Origin: Paracoccaceae bacterium
GTDB lineage: Bacteria; Pseudomonadota; Alphaproteobacteria; Rhodobacterales; Rhodobacteraceae
DNA: 50,424 nt
NCBI GenBank assembly: GCA_003567315.1
Contig: PWZT01000067.1
Location: 1-50,424 of the forward strand
Direction: 5' to 3'
The notes under the pieces are model-generated. The model saw only the letters and a program-made list of their open reading frames with translations, was not told the origin of the DNA and did not search any database. The position numbers and the translations under genes are program-made. Positions 17,885 to 26,891 of the stretch are shown one piece after another; the stretch's first letter is position 1; every line of letters starts with the position of its first letter.

Positions 17885-18727
17885 CTACCGGCCCTGTCTG
17901 CGCGCCATGAAGGCCAGACGCTCGAACAGATGCACATCCTGTTCGTTCTTCAGAAGCGCGCCATGCAGTTTCGGCAGCGCATTCACCCCGTCGCGCTTGA
18001 GGTCCTCGGGCGCGAGATCTTCGGCCAGAAGCAGTTTCAGCCAGTCGAGAACTTCGGAGGTGGACGGCTTCTTCCTGAGCCCAGGGGTCTCGCGCAGCTC
18101 GTAGAACTGGGTCAGCGCAGTTGTCAGCAGCGCGGGCTTTATGTCCGGGAAATGGACCTCGACAATGGCTTTCAGCGTCTCGGGGTCAGGGAAGCGGATA
18201 TAATGGAAGAAACACCGCCGCAGAAACGCGTCGGGCAGATCCTTTTCGTTGTTCGAGGTGATGATGACAATGGGGCGGTGTTCGGCCCGCACCATCTCGC
18301 CGGTTTCGTAGACATAGAACTCCATCTTGTCGAGTTCCTGCAAAAGGTCGTTCGGGAACTCGATATCGGCCTTGTCGATCTCGTCGATCAGCAGCACCAC
18401 GCGGCCCTCGGCCTCGAAAGCCTGCCAGAGCTTGCCCTTGCGAATGTAGTTGCGCACGTCATTCACGCGCGGGTCGCCAAGCTGGCTGTCGCGCAGGCGC
18501 GACACGGCATCATATTCGTAGAGCCCCTGCTGCGCGCGGGTGGTCGATTTGATCGACCATTCGATCATCGGCAATCCCAGCGATGCCGCGACTTGCAATG
18601 CGAGTTCGGTCTTGCCCGTCCCGGGCTCGCCCTTGACCAGAAGCGGGCGCTGCAAGGTCACGGCGGCATTCACGGCAACCTGCAGATCGTCGCTCGCGAT
18701 GTAGCTCTCGGTAGATGTAAAACGCAT
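17885..18727 (-). CDS. MoxR-family AAA+ ATPase
   Basis: 280 residues. Walker A reads VKGEPGTGKTELA (near residue 36), Walker B reads VVLLIDEIDKAD (near residue 110), followed by the sensor motif VIITSNNEKDLPDAFLRRCFF. MoxR ATPases act as chaperones that activate partner proteins, usually together with a VWA protein such as the one at 14707-15891. It is the first gene of the minus-strand run, divergent from dksA. Confidence 0.92.
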   Translation of the reverse strand: MRFTSTESYIASDDLQVAVNAAVTLQRPLLVKGEPGTGKTELALQVAASLGLPMIEWSIKSTTRAQQGLYEYDAVSRLRDSQLGDPRVNDVRNYIRKGKLWQAFEAEGRVVLLIDEIDKADIEFPNDLLQELDKMEFYVYETGEMVRAEHRPIVIITSNNEKDLPDAFLRRCFFHYIRFPDPETLKAIVEVHFPDIKPALLTTALTQFYELRETPGLRKKPSTSEVLDWLKLLLAEDLAPEDLKRDGVNALPKLHGALLKNEQDVHLFERLAFMARRQGR

Positions 18728-18969
18728 TCCTGCCCGTCATTGTTGCCCGGCGCAGAACACCGCGCCCATCTTGCGCGCACACTAGCTTGCTGCCTCTGGC
18801 GTAACAAGATGCGCGCGTCAGAACTTCCTGTAATGTGCACATATCGCACGCGGAAAAGGCGTGACAATCCATAGGGTATCCGGTATTCGGCCCCCAGTAT
18901 GCGGGATATAGGTGAATCAAGATGGGCAACCTCAACGCTTATGATCCGCTTGAGACAGAGGAGCGGGGC

Positions 18970-19392
18970 ATGAAACCAGAAGTATTCCTTCCGGAAGATT
19001 ATCGACCAGCCGAAGACGAACCTTTCATGAATGAGCGTCAGCTCGAATATTTTCGCCGCAAGCTGTTGATCTGGAAGGAAGATATTCTCAAGGGGAGTCA
19101 GGAGACACTGGCGGGGCTGGCCAATTCGAGCCGCAACATCCCCGATGTCGCCGACCGTGCCTCCGAAGAGACCGACCGCGCTCTTGAGTTGCGCACCCGC
19201 GACCGCCAGCGCAAACTGATCTCCAAGATCGATGCCGCGCTGCGCCGGATCGAGAATGGCGAGTTCGGCTATTGCGAGGCGACCGGCGAGCGCATCTCGC
19301 TCAAGCGCCTCGATGCGCGCCCGATTGCCACGATGACCCTGCAGGCGCAGGAAGCCCATGAGCGCAACGAACGGGTGCATCGCGACGATTGA
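18970..19392 (+). CDS. dksA: RNA polymerase-binding transcription factor DksA
   Basis: 140 residues. The long coiled coil carries the DxxDxA tip motif (DVADRA) that enters the polymerase secondary channel and acts with ppGpp on rRNA and amino acid promoters. The C-terminal globular domain reads FGYCEATGERISLKRLDARP: of the four zinc-binding cysteines of the Escherichia coli protein only the first remains. A similar loss is known for other rhodobacterial DksA proteins, so it is a lineage trait and zinc independence is likely. The ATG at 18970 (MKPEVFLPEDY) matches the family N-terminus and has GAGGAGCGGGG upstream; an in-frame ATG at 18922 would add 16 residues. Confidence 0.93.
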   Translation: MKPEVFLPEDYRPAEDEPFMNERQLEYFRRKLLIWKEDILKGSQETLAGLANSSRNIPDVADRASEETDRALELRTRDRQRKLISKIDAALRRIENGEFGYCEATGERISLKRLDARPIATMTLQAQEAHERNERVHRDD

Positions 19393-19479
19393 GCCCCTTG
19401 CACTCTGGCAATTCAGCAGTGATCTCAATGGCACCGGGCGCGCAATGGGTCCGGTGTCTTGGTGTTCAGAGGGATGACC

Positions 19480-20643
19480 ATGCAGCTTGCCGGGCTTGAA
19501 GTGATCGTCATCGGTGGCGGTGTTGCGGGGCTCGCCGTTTCGGCGGCGCTGTTGCAGCGCGGCGCGTCGGTCATACTCGTGGAACAGGCGGGCGGGTTTC
19601 TCGAAGTCGGCGCGGGGCTGCAGATCAGCCCGAACGGCGCGTGCGTCATCGCGGCGCTGGGGCAGGGGGAAGCGCTGGATGCGGCGGCGCTGCGCAGCCG
19701 GGCCGTGGTGCTGCGCGATGGCACGCGCGGCGCCGCAGTGCTGCGCCTCGACCTGCCACAGACCGGCCCCGGGTTTCACCTGATCCATCGCGCCGATCTC
19801 ATCGCGCTGCTGGAGCGCGCCTGCACCGGGCTGGAGACGCGCTTCGCCGCTCATGTCACAGACGTTTCCCTGTCCGGTCCGCGGCCCTCGGTCACGATCG
19901 CCGGGGGGGAAACGCTTTCGGCAGATCTGGTGCTGGGCGCGGATGGGCTGCATTCGGTGCTGCGCGACGCATTGGCGCAGAAGAGGGCAAAACCCTTCTT
20001 CACCGGGCAGGTCGCATGGCGCGCCCTGATCCCCTGCGATCCGGGCGCAAGGCTTGAGGCCCATGTGTTCATGGGGCCAGGGCGGCATCTGGTCAGCTAC
20101 CCGCTGCGCGAGGGCAAGCTGCGCAATATCGTCGCTGTGGAAGAGCGCAAGGACTGGGCACAAGAGGGTTGGAATCACCCCGACAACCCCGCGCATCTGC
20201 GCGCGGCGTTAGCAGGCTTCGGTGGCCCCGTGCCCGACTGGCTCGCGCAGGTCGAGAAGGTCTGGCTCTGGGGGCTTTTCCGCCATGAGGTCGCGCAACG
20301 CTGGCACGCAGATCGCGCAGCCCTTCTGGGCGATGCCGCCCATCCCACGCTGCCCTTCATGGCGCAGGGCGCGAATATGGCGCTCGAAGATGCCTTCGTG
20401 CTTGCGCGCAGGCTGGAGTCGGAGGCCGACATCCCGACCGCGCTCGCCGCTTATCAGGCGGCCCGGAAAACACGCGTGGCGCAAGTGGTCGAGGCCGCCA
20501 ACCGCAACGCGCGCAACTACCACCTGCGCCCGCCTCTTGCGCAGATCGCGCATCTGGCGCTGCGCCTCGGCGGGCGGGTTTTCCCGGATGCCCCCTTGCG
20601 CAAATTCGGCTGGATATACGATCATGATGTCACACGGACGTGA
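19480..20643 (+). CDS. FAD-dependent monooxygenase, salicylate hydroxylase-like
   Basis: 387 residues of the class A flavoprotein monooxygenase family. FAD-binding motifs in order: VIVIGGGVAGLAVSAALL near the N-terminus, the DG motif LVLGADGLHSVLR near residue 155, and the GD motif LLGDAAHPTLPFMAQGANMALEDA near residue 280. Such enzymes hydroxylate aromatic or related rings with NAD(P)H and oxygen; the substrate cannot be told. CAGAGGG at 19467-19473 is correctly spaced for the ATG at 19480, less so for the ATG at 19474. It follows dksA without an obvious terminator. Confidence 0.88.
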   Translation: MQLAGLEVIVIGGGVAGLAVSAALLQRGASVILVEQAGGFLEVGAGLQISPNGACVIAALGQGEALDAAALRSRAVVLRDGTRGAAVLRLDLPQTGPGFHLIHRADLIALLERACTGLETRFAAHVTDVSLSGPRPSVTIAGGETLSADLVLGADGLHSVLRDALAQKRAKPFFTGQVAWRALIPCDPGARLEAHVFMGPGRHLVSYPLREGKLRNIVAVEERKDWAQEGWNHPDNPAHLRAALAGFGGPVPDWLAQVEKVWLWGLFRHEVAQRWHADRAALLGDAAHPTLPFMAQGANMALEDAFVLARRLESEADIPTALAAYQAARKTRVAQVVEAANRNARNYHLRPPLAQIAHLALRLGGRVFPDAPLRKFGWIYDHDVTRT

Positions 20644-20707
20644 GATCCAATGACTTCGCGCGCCGGGCACACCAGATACATCATATGCGTGGCAAACAGG
20701 GAATGTG

Positions 20708-21292
20708 ATGGACAGTGACCAGATGATGCGGCTGATCTATCTGGGCGTCTGGGGGACGGTCCTGATCAGTTATTTTCTCATCGCGCGCAGGCAGAATATC
20801 GGCCAGAGCCTGCGCCAGCTCCTGCTCTGGGGGCTCATCATCGTCGGTGTCGCTGCCGGATATGCGATGTGGCAGGATTTCACGCGCGACAACAGCATTT
20901 CCGTCACGGGCGACGGGTCCGTGGTGTTGCGGGCCGAACGCAACGGGCATTTCCACATCGAGCTTGGGGTGAATGGCACGCCTGTCGATTTCATCATCGA
21001 CACGGGCGCGTCCGATCTGGTGCTGTCGCAGGCCGATGCCGAGCGGGTGGGGATCGACACGCAAAACCTCGCCTATCTCGGGCAGGCGCGCACGGCCAAT
21101 GGCGTTGTCGGGATCGCGCGGGTCACGCTCGACGAGGTCGTGCTCGCGCATGACGATCTCGAGATCCGGGATGAAAATGTCTCGGCCTTCGTGAATGAAG
21201 GTGAGCTGGACATCTCGCTTCTGGGCATGGGCTATCTGCGCCGCTATGCCCGTATCGCCATCGAGGGCGACCGGCTGATCCTCGAACGCTGA
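20708..21292 (+). CDS. Membrane-anchored retropepsin-like aspartic protease (TIGR02281 type)
   Basis: 194 residues. Two N-terminal membrane segments (about residues 8-24 and 38-54) precede a single retropepsin domain with the catalytic motif VDFIIDTGASDLVLS near residue 98. One catalytic Asp per chain implies a homodimer, as in retroviral proteases. The family is widespread in alphaproteobacteria, with the protease domain expected in the periplasm; natural substrates are unknown. The ATG at 20708 is preferred to the adjacent GTG at 20705. Confidence 0.88.
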   Translation: MDSDQMMRLIYLGVWGTVLISYFLIARRQNIGQSLRQLLLWGLIIVGVAAGYAMWQDFTRDNSISVTGDGSVVLRAERNGHFHIELGVNGTPVDFIIDTGASDLVLSQADAERVGIDTQNLAYLGQARTANGVVGIARVTLDEVVLAHDDLEIRDENVSAFVNEGELDISLLGMGYLRRYARIAIEGDRLILER

Positions 21293-21367
21293 GCCAACAG
21301 CCGCAAAGCGCTTGTCTGCGCGCCGCCTGACCGCTAGGATATTCACGAAAATCACAAGGACCGACCC

Positions 21368-22594
21368 ATGCCCGATGATCTGATCAATTCCTTCATGACC
21401 GGCCCCGACGAACAGGGGCGTTTCGGGATCTATGGCGGGCGGTTTGTCTCCGAGACACTGATGCCGCTGATCCTCAAGCTTGAGGCCGAATATGAGCGCG
21501 CGCGGACCGATGAAGGGTTCTGGGCGCAGATGGATGATCTCTGGACGCATTATGTCGGCCGCCCCTCGCCGCTCTATTTCGCCGAGCGGCTGACGGAGCA
21601 TTGTGGTGGCGCGAAGATCTACCTCAAGCGCGACGAGCTGAACCACACCGGCGCGCACAAGATCAACAATGTGCTGGGCCAGATCCTGCTGGCGATGCGC
21701 ATGGACAAGACCCGCATCATTGCCGAGACAGGGGCAGGCCAGCATGGGGTTGCGACCGCCACGGTCTGCGCGCGCTTCGGGCTGCAATGCGTGGTCTATA
21801 TGGGCGCGCATGATGTCGAGCGGCAGGCGCCCAACGTGTTCCGCATGAAGCTGCTGGGCGCCGAGGTCGTGCCGGTCAAATCCGGGCGCGGCACGCTCAA
21901 GGATGCGATGAATGACGCGCTGCGCGACTGGGTGACCAATGTCCGCGACACCTTCTACTGCATCGGCACGGTCGCCGGGCCGCATCCCTACCCGGCGATG
22001 GTGCGCGATTTCCAGTCGATCATCGGCAAGGAGACGCGCGACCAGCTCATGGCGCGCGAAGGGCGGCTGCCCGACACGATCATCGCCGCGATCGGCGGCG
22101 GATCGAATGCGATGGGGCTGTTCTATCCCTTCCTCGACGACAAGAGCGTGGCGATCATCGGCGTGGAAGCCGGGGGCAAGGGCGTCGATGAGAAGATGGA
22201 GCATTGCGCCTCGCTGACCGGCGGGCGGCCGGGCGTGCTGCATGGCAACCGCACCTATCTCCTGCAGGATGACGACGGGCAAATCCTCGAGGGGCACTCG
22301 ATCTCCGCCGGGCTGGATTATCCCGGTATCGGGCCGGAGCACGCCTGGCTCAAGGATGTCGGGCGCGCCGAATATGTCTCGATCACCGATGACGAGGCGC
22401 TGAGCGCGTTCCAGACCTGCTGCGCGCTTGAAGGCATCATCCCGGCGCTGGAGCCCAGCCACGCGCTGGCCCATGTTCTCAAGATCGCACCCGATCTGCC
22501 CGAGGATCATCTGCTGGTGATGAACATGTGCGGGCGTGGCGACAAGGATATCTTCACGGTCGCACGGCATCTGGGTTTCGACATGGGGGCATAA
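21368..22594 (+). CDS. trpB: Tryptophan synthase beta chain
   Basis: 408 residues, PLP-dependent; joins indole and serine to make tryptophan. The Schiff-base lysine is in [11 protein letters not shown] near residue 97. The phosphate-binding loop reads [10 protein letters not shown], and [13 protein letters not shown] is the conserved N-terminal motif. AAGGA precedes the ATG. Neither trpA nor trpF lies next to it in the window. A probable terminator follows about 70 bases after the stop. Confidence 0.96.
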   Translation: MPDDLINSFMTGPDEQGRFGIYGGRFVSETLMPLILKLEAEYERARTDEGFWAQMDDLWTHYVGRPSPLYFAERLTEHCGGAKIYLKRDELNHTGAHKINNVLGQILLAMRMDKTRIIAETGAGQHGVATATVCARFGLQCVVYMGAHDVERQAPNVFRMKLLGAEVVPVKSGRGTLKDAMNDALRDWVTNVRDTFYCIGTVAGPHPYPAMVRDFQSIIGKETRDQLMAREGRLPDTIIAAIGGGSNAMGLFYPFLDDKSVAIIGVEAGGKGVDEKMEHCASLTGGRPGVLHGNRTYLLQDDDGQILEGHSISAGLDYPGIGPEHAWLKDVGRAEYVSITDDEALSAFQTCCALEGIIPALEPSHALAHVLKIAPDLPEDHLLVMNMCGRGDKDIFTVARHLGFDMGA

Positions 22595-22662
22595 ACTAAA
22601 GTTTATGGCGTCTCAATAAACCCTGGCGGGATAGCGCAACCGTTTCTGCAGAGCTAGAGGAC

Positions 22663-22700
22663 AAACAGGCGAGCGTGTTTTTCGCGCCGCCTGTTTTGTT
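22663..22700 (+). terminator. Probable intrinsic terminator of trpB
   Basis: AAACAGGCG at 22663-22671 pairs with CGCCTGTTT at 22688-22696, followed by TTTTGTT. The loop is long (16 bases) but contains further pairing potential. Its position 68 bases after the trpB stop supports the call. Confidence 0.6.
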
Positions 22701-22885
22701 CATTACGAGTATGCAATTGGAGTGCCTGCGCGGCTTTAAGGCAGATATGTCAGTTGGAAGCTGCGTTGATACAAGCAAGCGGTATTGGTCTGCACAGTTG
22801 CTGGAAAGGGTCAGTTCGGCGGGATCGTCCCGCTCCACCCGGACAGTGAAGACAGATATGCGTAACGAGTATCCCGAGTATGACT

Positions 22886-22913
22886 GCAGCCCGCGAGGCA
22901 TCTTGCGGGCTGC
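22886..22913. repeat. Perfect hairpin before the PepSY-like gene
   Basis: GCAGCCCGC at 22886-22894 pairs fully with GCGGGCTGC at 22905-22913 around the loop GAGGCATCTT. There is no T tract. It ends directly before an ATG at 22914. The stem sequence is shared with a hairpin in front of rplY at 47862-47888. Confidence 0.6.
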
Positions 22914-22946
22914 ATGTCACGGGCACTGGCAAACAGCGCGCAAGAC

Positions 22947-23306
22947 ATGCGCCCGGTAACTGTCGCGCTTCACGGCGTTCGGGCACTCGCTCTGCTCGTT
23001 GCAGTATCGGCAGCCACTGCGAGCCATGCCGAGCATCGCATCACCCCCGAAATGGTTCGCCTTGCGCTCGAGGAGCAGGGCTTCACGGTTGTCTCTGTCA
23101 CGCGCACCATGCTCGGGCGCGCGCGCTTTGTCGCGTCACATGAGGACACATGGCGCGAAGTGGTGCTCGATCTGTCATCCGGCCAGATCCTGCGCGATTA
23201 CGCAGTCGCCTTCAGCCCGCCCAAGCCGCCCGTATCAGAACAGGGTGAGATGCCCCGCGGCGGAACGCTGCTCCCTGAAAATACCTTTCCAGAATTGACG
23301 AATTGA
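22947..23306 (+). CDS. Exported PepSY-like small protein
   Basis: 119 residues from the ATG at 22947. A signal peptide (VRALALLVAVSAATASHA) is followed by a compact domain ITPEMVRLALEEQGFTVVSV, then REVVLDLSSGQILRDYAV, which has the helix-plus-sheet pattern and terminal ILRDY motif of PepSY-like proteins. A proline-rich tail ends the chain. An in-frame ATG at 22914 would add 11 residues but abuts a stable hairpin, and neither start has a clear ribosome binding site, so the start is uncertain. PepSY-like domains often inhibit or sense in the periplasm. The adjacent membrane-bound regulator gene suggests a functional pair. Confidence 0.7.
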   Translation: MRPVTVALHGVRALALLVAVSAATASHAEHRITPEMVRLALEEQGFTVVSVTRTMLGRARFVASHEDTWREVVLDLSSGQILRDYAVAFSPPKPPVSEQGEMPRGGTLLPENTFPELTN

Positions 23307-23372
23307 CAACTGTTTCATGAGAAAACCGGATTTGATCTCACTGCGGCTGGCAGCACAGGACGGAGGGCAGTC

Positions 23373-23885
23373 ATGAGATTCAGGCTCGTGATCCTGCTGA
23401 TGGTGCTGGTACAGACTGTCGGTGCCTTGTTCTTCATAAGCGACATCGTCTTTTCGGTGCTCGGGATCGCGCGCGAACCGATTAGCTGGCAACGCCGCGA
23501 ACTGCTGGAGATCGGCGCGTCGATCGCGCTTCTGATCGGTCTGGTGATGTCGGTGGTGTTGCTCGTGCAGTCACAACGCCGCCTGGGGCGCGCGGAAGCG
23601 CGGCTCAAGCGCGCGTCGGATGCTTTCATGGAGGTGCTCGAGCAACATTTCGCGCAATGGGCGCTGACGCCGGCCGAACGCGATGTCGCGTTTTTCGTGC
23701 TCAAGGGTTTCTCCACGCAGGAGATCGCGGGCTTTCGCAAGACCTCGGAGGGCACTATCAAGGCGCAGACCAATGCAATTTATCGCAAGGCCGGTGTCAA
23801 TGGGCGCGGGCAGTTGATGAGCATCTTCATCGACGACCTGCTCGCCAACACGCTTGCACAGCCAAAACCGGGCGAACAAGACTAG
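23373..23885 (+). CDS. Membrane-bound LuxR-type transcriptional regulator
   Basis: 170 residues. Two N-terminal membrane helices (about residues 5-28 and 46-66) enclose a short loop, followed by a helical linker (QRRLGRAEARLKRASDAFMEV) and a C-terminal LuxR-type helix-turn-helix: LTPAERDVAFFVLKGFSTQE at about 98-117, then the recognition part TSEGTIKAQTNAIYRKAGV. There is no receiver domain, so this is a one-component regulator that would bind DNA from the membrane. GGACGGAGGG precedes the ATG. It lies 66 bases after the exported PepSY-like gene, which may provide or block its signal. Confidence 0.83.
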   Translation: MRFRLVILLMVLVQTVGALFFISDIVFSVLGIAREPISWQRRELLEIGASIALLIGLVMSVVLLVQSQRRLGRAEARLKRASDAFMEVLEQHFAQWALTPAERDVAFFVLKGFSTQEIAGFRKTSEGTIKAQTNAIYRKAGVNGRGQLMSIFIDDLLANTLAQPKPGEQD

Positions 23886-23891
23886 CGCGGA

Positions 23892-24560
23892 TTACCCCCA
23901 CTCGCGCGGCGCGCGCAGAAACGCCTCGACGGCATCGAGCGTGCCGCTGTCGAAATCGCCCTTGCGGCGGGCCTCCTCCAGCACATCCCACCATGTGCAC
24001 AGATAGTGCAGGCTGACCCCATGCGCGGCAAGGCGCGGCTCGGTCTCCGGGAAAATCCCGTAATAAAAGATCACCGCCGTATGCGCGCACTCGGCACCGG
24101 TTGCGCGGATCGCATCGACAAAGCTCAGCTTCGAGCCGCCATCCGTGGTCAGATCCTCAACCAGCAGCACGCGCTGCCCCTCCGACATCGCCCCCTCGAT
24201 CCGCGCATTGCGCCCATATCCCTTGGGCTTCTTGCGCACATAGGTCATCGGCAGCGCCATGCGTTCGGCCACAAGGGCTGCAAATGGAATGCCGGCGGTC
24301 TCGCCGCCCGCGATATTGTCGAAACTCTCGAACCCGGCATCCTCGAGCACGCGGCAGGTGAGAAAATCCATGAGCGACGTGCGGATGCGCGGGAAACTGA
24401 TCAGCTTGCGGCAATCGATATATGTGGGCGCTTTCAGGCCGGAGGCGAAGGTGAAAGGCTCGGTCGCGTTGAAATGCACGGCATTGATATCGAGCAGCAT
24501 GCGCGCCGTGAGGCGGGCGACGGTTTTGCGGTCAGGATAGGTGCTTGGGATCATTGGCAT
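23892..24560 (-). CDS. pyrE: Orotate phosphoribosyltransferase
   Basis: 222 residues; makes orotidine 5'-phosphate from orotate and PRPP in pyrimidine synthesis. The PRPP-binding signature [14 protein letters not shown] is near residue 130; [12 protein letters not shown] and [16 protein letters not shown] are further family motifs. The start at 24560 (MPMIP) lies six bases after the stop of the FkbM-type methyltransferase gene, so it is the last gene of the pyrC operon. An ATG six bases downstream is an equally possible start. Confidence 0.94.
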   Translation of the reverse strand: MPMIPSTYPDRKTVARLTARMLLDINAVHFNATEPFTFASGLKAPTYIDCRKLISFPRIRTSLMDFLTCRVLEDAGFESFDNIAGGETAGIPFAALVAERMALPMTYVRKKPKGYGRNARIEGAMSEGQRVLLVEDLTTDGGSKLSFVDAIRATGAECAHTAVIFYYGIFPETEPRLAAHGVSLHYLCTWWDVLEEARRKGDFDSGTLDAVEAFLRAPREWG

Positions 24561-24566
24561 CAGCTT

Positions 24567-25808
24567 TCATGTTTCTGGCCCGGTCTCGCTTGTCTGGATA
24601 CGGTCCCAGATCACGACCTTTTCCGAGCCTTTTGCCTGTTGTGGATAAAACCCCGCCTCCAGCAGCCTGCGCCAGACCTTCGCGCAGCCGGTGAGGGGCG
24701 TGAACTGCGGATGCATCTCGATAATCAGCCTGCGCAACGATTGCAGTGGAAGTTCAGGGATCAGATCGACCTCGGCCCCTTCGATATCGACCACCATGAT
24801 CGTGGGCGCGAAGTCTTGCATCAGTGCGGGAATATTCACATTGGGCAGGGTCCGGCGCGTGGCAGTGTCCGAGGTCGTCACCTGCGATGACGCCCAGAAA
24901 TCGCCCTCGATATGGAATGCGCTCTCGCCGTCACGCAAGGCCGCAACACCGCTGATCGCGCGCGCCTTGCACGCATTGCGCCTGAAATTCTCGGCGATCA
25001 GCGGGGCGAGCGCGGGATTGGCCTCGATCGTGACGAAGGGGACATCGCGCTGCGTCTGGCCCGCCCAGCACGCCATCGCGCCCAACCCTGTGCCGAGTTC
25101 GAGCACGCGGTCCCCGGGGCGAAGATCGGCCAGCAGGCTGTTGCGCTCATGGACCTCGTACAGCCCCCGCGCGAGCGATATCAGGATCCGGGGCGACACC
25201 AGATCGGGCGGCACCCGCAGCGACAGCCCCATCGCGTCGATCTCGCCGCTCTGGAGCGCGCGCAGCATCGCATGGATCCAGTAAGGGGCATCGCGCCGCG
25301 CCGATAACGCCGCCAGCAGGTCTCTGGCCGGGCCGGGGTCGCCGAGCCTGAAGCTGACAACCACCTCGGACAGGGCCAGCGCGTCGTTTTTCGGAAACCG
25401 GGCGCGGGCCTGCCTGCACAACGCCTGCGCCGCGTCGTCAAAGCGCATGGTTTGCAAGGCAAGAACCTGTTTTGCCCAATCGGCGGCGGTCTTGTCGCGA
25501 TATTCGGCCCATTGCGTCAGCAGCGCCACGGCCTCGGGCGCCCGCCCCAACGCCGCGAGGCGCTGCGCATATCCCTTGGGCACCGCAACCGCCATCTGCA
25601 GACGATGCGCGCGCGCATAGAGCGCCTGGGCCGCCTTGAACCGGGATTGCTCGAGCAACCATGTCAGACCGGCCTCGAGGCAGTCCGGCGGGGTCTCGGC
25701 AAGTTCGGCATCGGGCATGGCCTCGAGCCTGTCGGACAAGGCCTGAAACTGCCCCGATCTCAGAAGGTCTCTGGCCGAGGGCGCAGCGGCAGCACGGGGC
25801 GATGTCAT
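24567..25808 (-). CDS. FkbM-family SAM-dependent methyltransferase with helical N-terminal region
   Basis: 413 residues. The N-terminal 200 residues are helical and look like degenerate TPR repeats ([49 protein letters not shown]). The C-terminal half is a Rossmann methyltransferase: SAM motif [17 protein letters not shown] near residue 235, [20 protein letters not shown], then [14 protein letters not shown] typical of the FkbM fold. The substrate is unknown; FkbM enzymes methylate hydroxyl groups of sugars or other small molecules. The start overlaps the pyrC stop by four bases, and pyrE follows after six bases, so it is embedded in the pyrimidine operon. Confidence 0.85.
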   Translation of the reverse strand: MTSPRAAAAPSARDLLRSGQFQALSDRLEAMPDAELAETPPDCLEAGLTWLLEQSRFKAAQALYARAHRLQMAVAVPKGYAQRLAALGRAPEAVALLTQWAEYRDKTAADWAKQVLALQTMRFDDAAQALCRQARARFPKNDALALSEVVVSFRLGDPGPARDLLAALSARRDAPYWIHAMLRALQSGEIDAMGLSLRVPPDLVSPRILISLARGLYEVHERNSLLADLRPGDRVLELGTGLGAMACWAGQTQRDVPFVTIEANPALAPLIAENFRRNACKARAISGVAALRDGESAFHIEGDFWASSQVTTSDTATRRTLPNVNIPALMQDFAPTIMVVDIEGAEVDLIPELPLQSLRRLIIEMHPQFTPLTGCAKVWRRLLEAGFYPQQAKGSEKVVIWDRIQTSETGPET

Positions 25809-26842
25809 CCCGCGACGCGCCAGTATAGCGGAAAGCCCGGATCAAAGACCGTCACCGGGCCTGCGCCAGTCTCGATCTTGTCGGGATAGACAACCGGGCT
25901 GTCCGATCTGACCAGCGTGATCCGGTCCTCGTTCACTGGCAGGCGATAGAATCCCGGCCCGTTGCGCGCGGCAAAGCCTTCGAGCTTGTCCAATGCGCCG
26001 GCCTGCTCGAAGACATGCGCGAGGATCGACAGGGTGTTCGTGGCCGTGAAACAGCCTGCGCATCCGCAGGCGGTTTCCTTTGCCGCATCTGCATGCGGCG
26101 CGCTGTCCGTGCCGAGGAAGAAGCGCGCATCGCCGGAGGTGGCCGCCTGCACAAGCGCTTGCCGATGGCGCTCGCGTTTTGCGACCGGCAGGCAATAGTA
26201 ATGCGGCCTGATCCCGCCCACCAGGATATGGTTGCGGTTGATCACCAGATGATGCGTGGTGATGGTCGCGCCGAGGTTCTCCGGCTGGCTTTGCACATAG
26301 GCCACTGCGTCCGAAGTGGTGATATGCTCCATGACGATGCGCAAGTATGGCGTCTTGCGCCGGATCGGCTCCAGCACGCGGTCGATGAACACGGCCTCGC
26401 GGTCGAAGATGTCGATCGCCGGGTCGGTGACCTCGCCATGGCACAGAAGCGGGATCCCGTGTTCCGCCATCGCCTCCAGCACATCGCGCACCTTGTCGAA
26501 GTCCACCACCCCCGAGGCCGAATTTGTCGTGGCGCCCGCAGGGTAGAGCTTTACGGCCGTGATGATACCGTCACGATGCGCGGCGACGACATCCGCCGGA
26601 TCCGTCGCCTCGGTCAGATAGAGCGTCATCAGCGGCGTGAACCCGGTGCCGGTGACGGCCAGAATGCGGTCGCGATAGGCGGCGGCCTCGGCACCGGTCA
26701 CCACGGGCGGGACCAGATTGGGCATGATGATCGCGCGCGCAAAATGGCGCGCGGATTCGGGCGCGATCCCTTCAAGCATCGCACCATCGCGCAGGTGCAG
26801 ATGCCAGTCATCCGGGCGGGGGAGGGTCAGGCTCTGGCTCAT
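25805..26842 (-). CDS. pyrC: Dihydroorotase
   Basis: 345 residues; cyclises carbamoyl aspartate to dihydroorotate, class II (PyrC) type. Zinc ligands are in [10 protein letters not shown] near the N-terminus. The carboxylated lysine is expected in [13 protein letters not shown], and further His ligands are in LLCHGEV and [16 protein letters not shown] provides the catalytic Asp. First gene of the run pyrC-fkbM-pyrE. Confidence 0.95.
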   Translation of the reverse strand: MSQSLTLPRPDDWHLHLRDGAMLEGIAPESARHFARAIIMPNLVPPVVTGAEAAAYRDRILAVTGTGFTPLMTLYLTEATDPADVVAAHRDGIITAVKLYPAGATTNSASGVVDFDKVRDVLEAMAEHGIPLLCHGEVTDPAIDIFDREAVFIDRVLEPIRRKTPYLRIVMEHITTSDAVAYVQSQPENLGATITTHHLVINRNHILVGGIRPHYYCLPVAKRERHRQALVQAATSGDARFFLGTDSAPHADAAKETACGCAGCFTATNTLSILAHVFEQAGALDKLEGFAARNGPGFYRLPVNEDRITLVRSDSPVVYPDKIETGAGPVTVFDPGFPLYWRVAG

Positions 26843-26891
26843 GCCGTGTCCCTATAAGAGAATCACGCCGCTGATCCAGATGGATTCGCAC

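Larger units (their letters stand above)
22595..22946. other. Gene-free stretch between trpB and the PepSY-like gene
   Basis: About 350 bases of lower GC than the flanks. It holds the probable trpB terminator, then about 180 bases in which I see no convincing reading frame with a ribosome binding site, then a perfect 9-base-stem hairpin close to the next start. Short frames exist on both strands, but none has family-like content or a good start site. Promoter elements for the downstream pair should lie here; I could not pick them out with confidence. Confidence 0.55.

Noticed and set aside
18670-20196. Long minus-strand frame opposite dksA and the monooxygenase
   Set aside because: It spans two well-supported genes and an intergenic region, lacks family content and has the composition expected from antisense GC-rich codons.
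20681-22570. A 629-codon minus-strand frame opposite the retropepsin and trpB genes
   Set aside because: High GC makes such antisense frames common; His/Arg/Gln/Asp-rich content without domains shows it is a shadow.
22596-22901. Minus-strand frame of about 100 codons in the trpB downstream gap
   Set aside because: It runs through the trpB terminator, has no ribosome binding site and no recognisable content.
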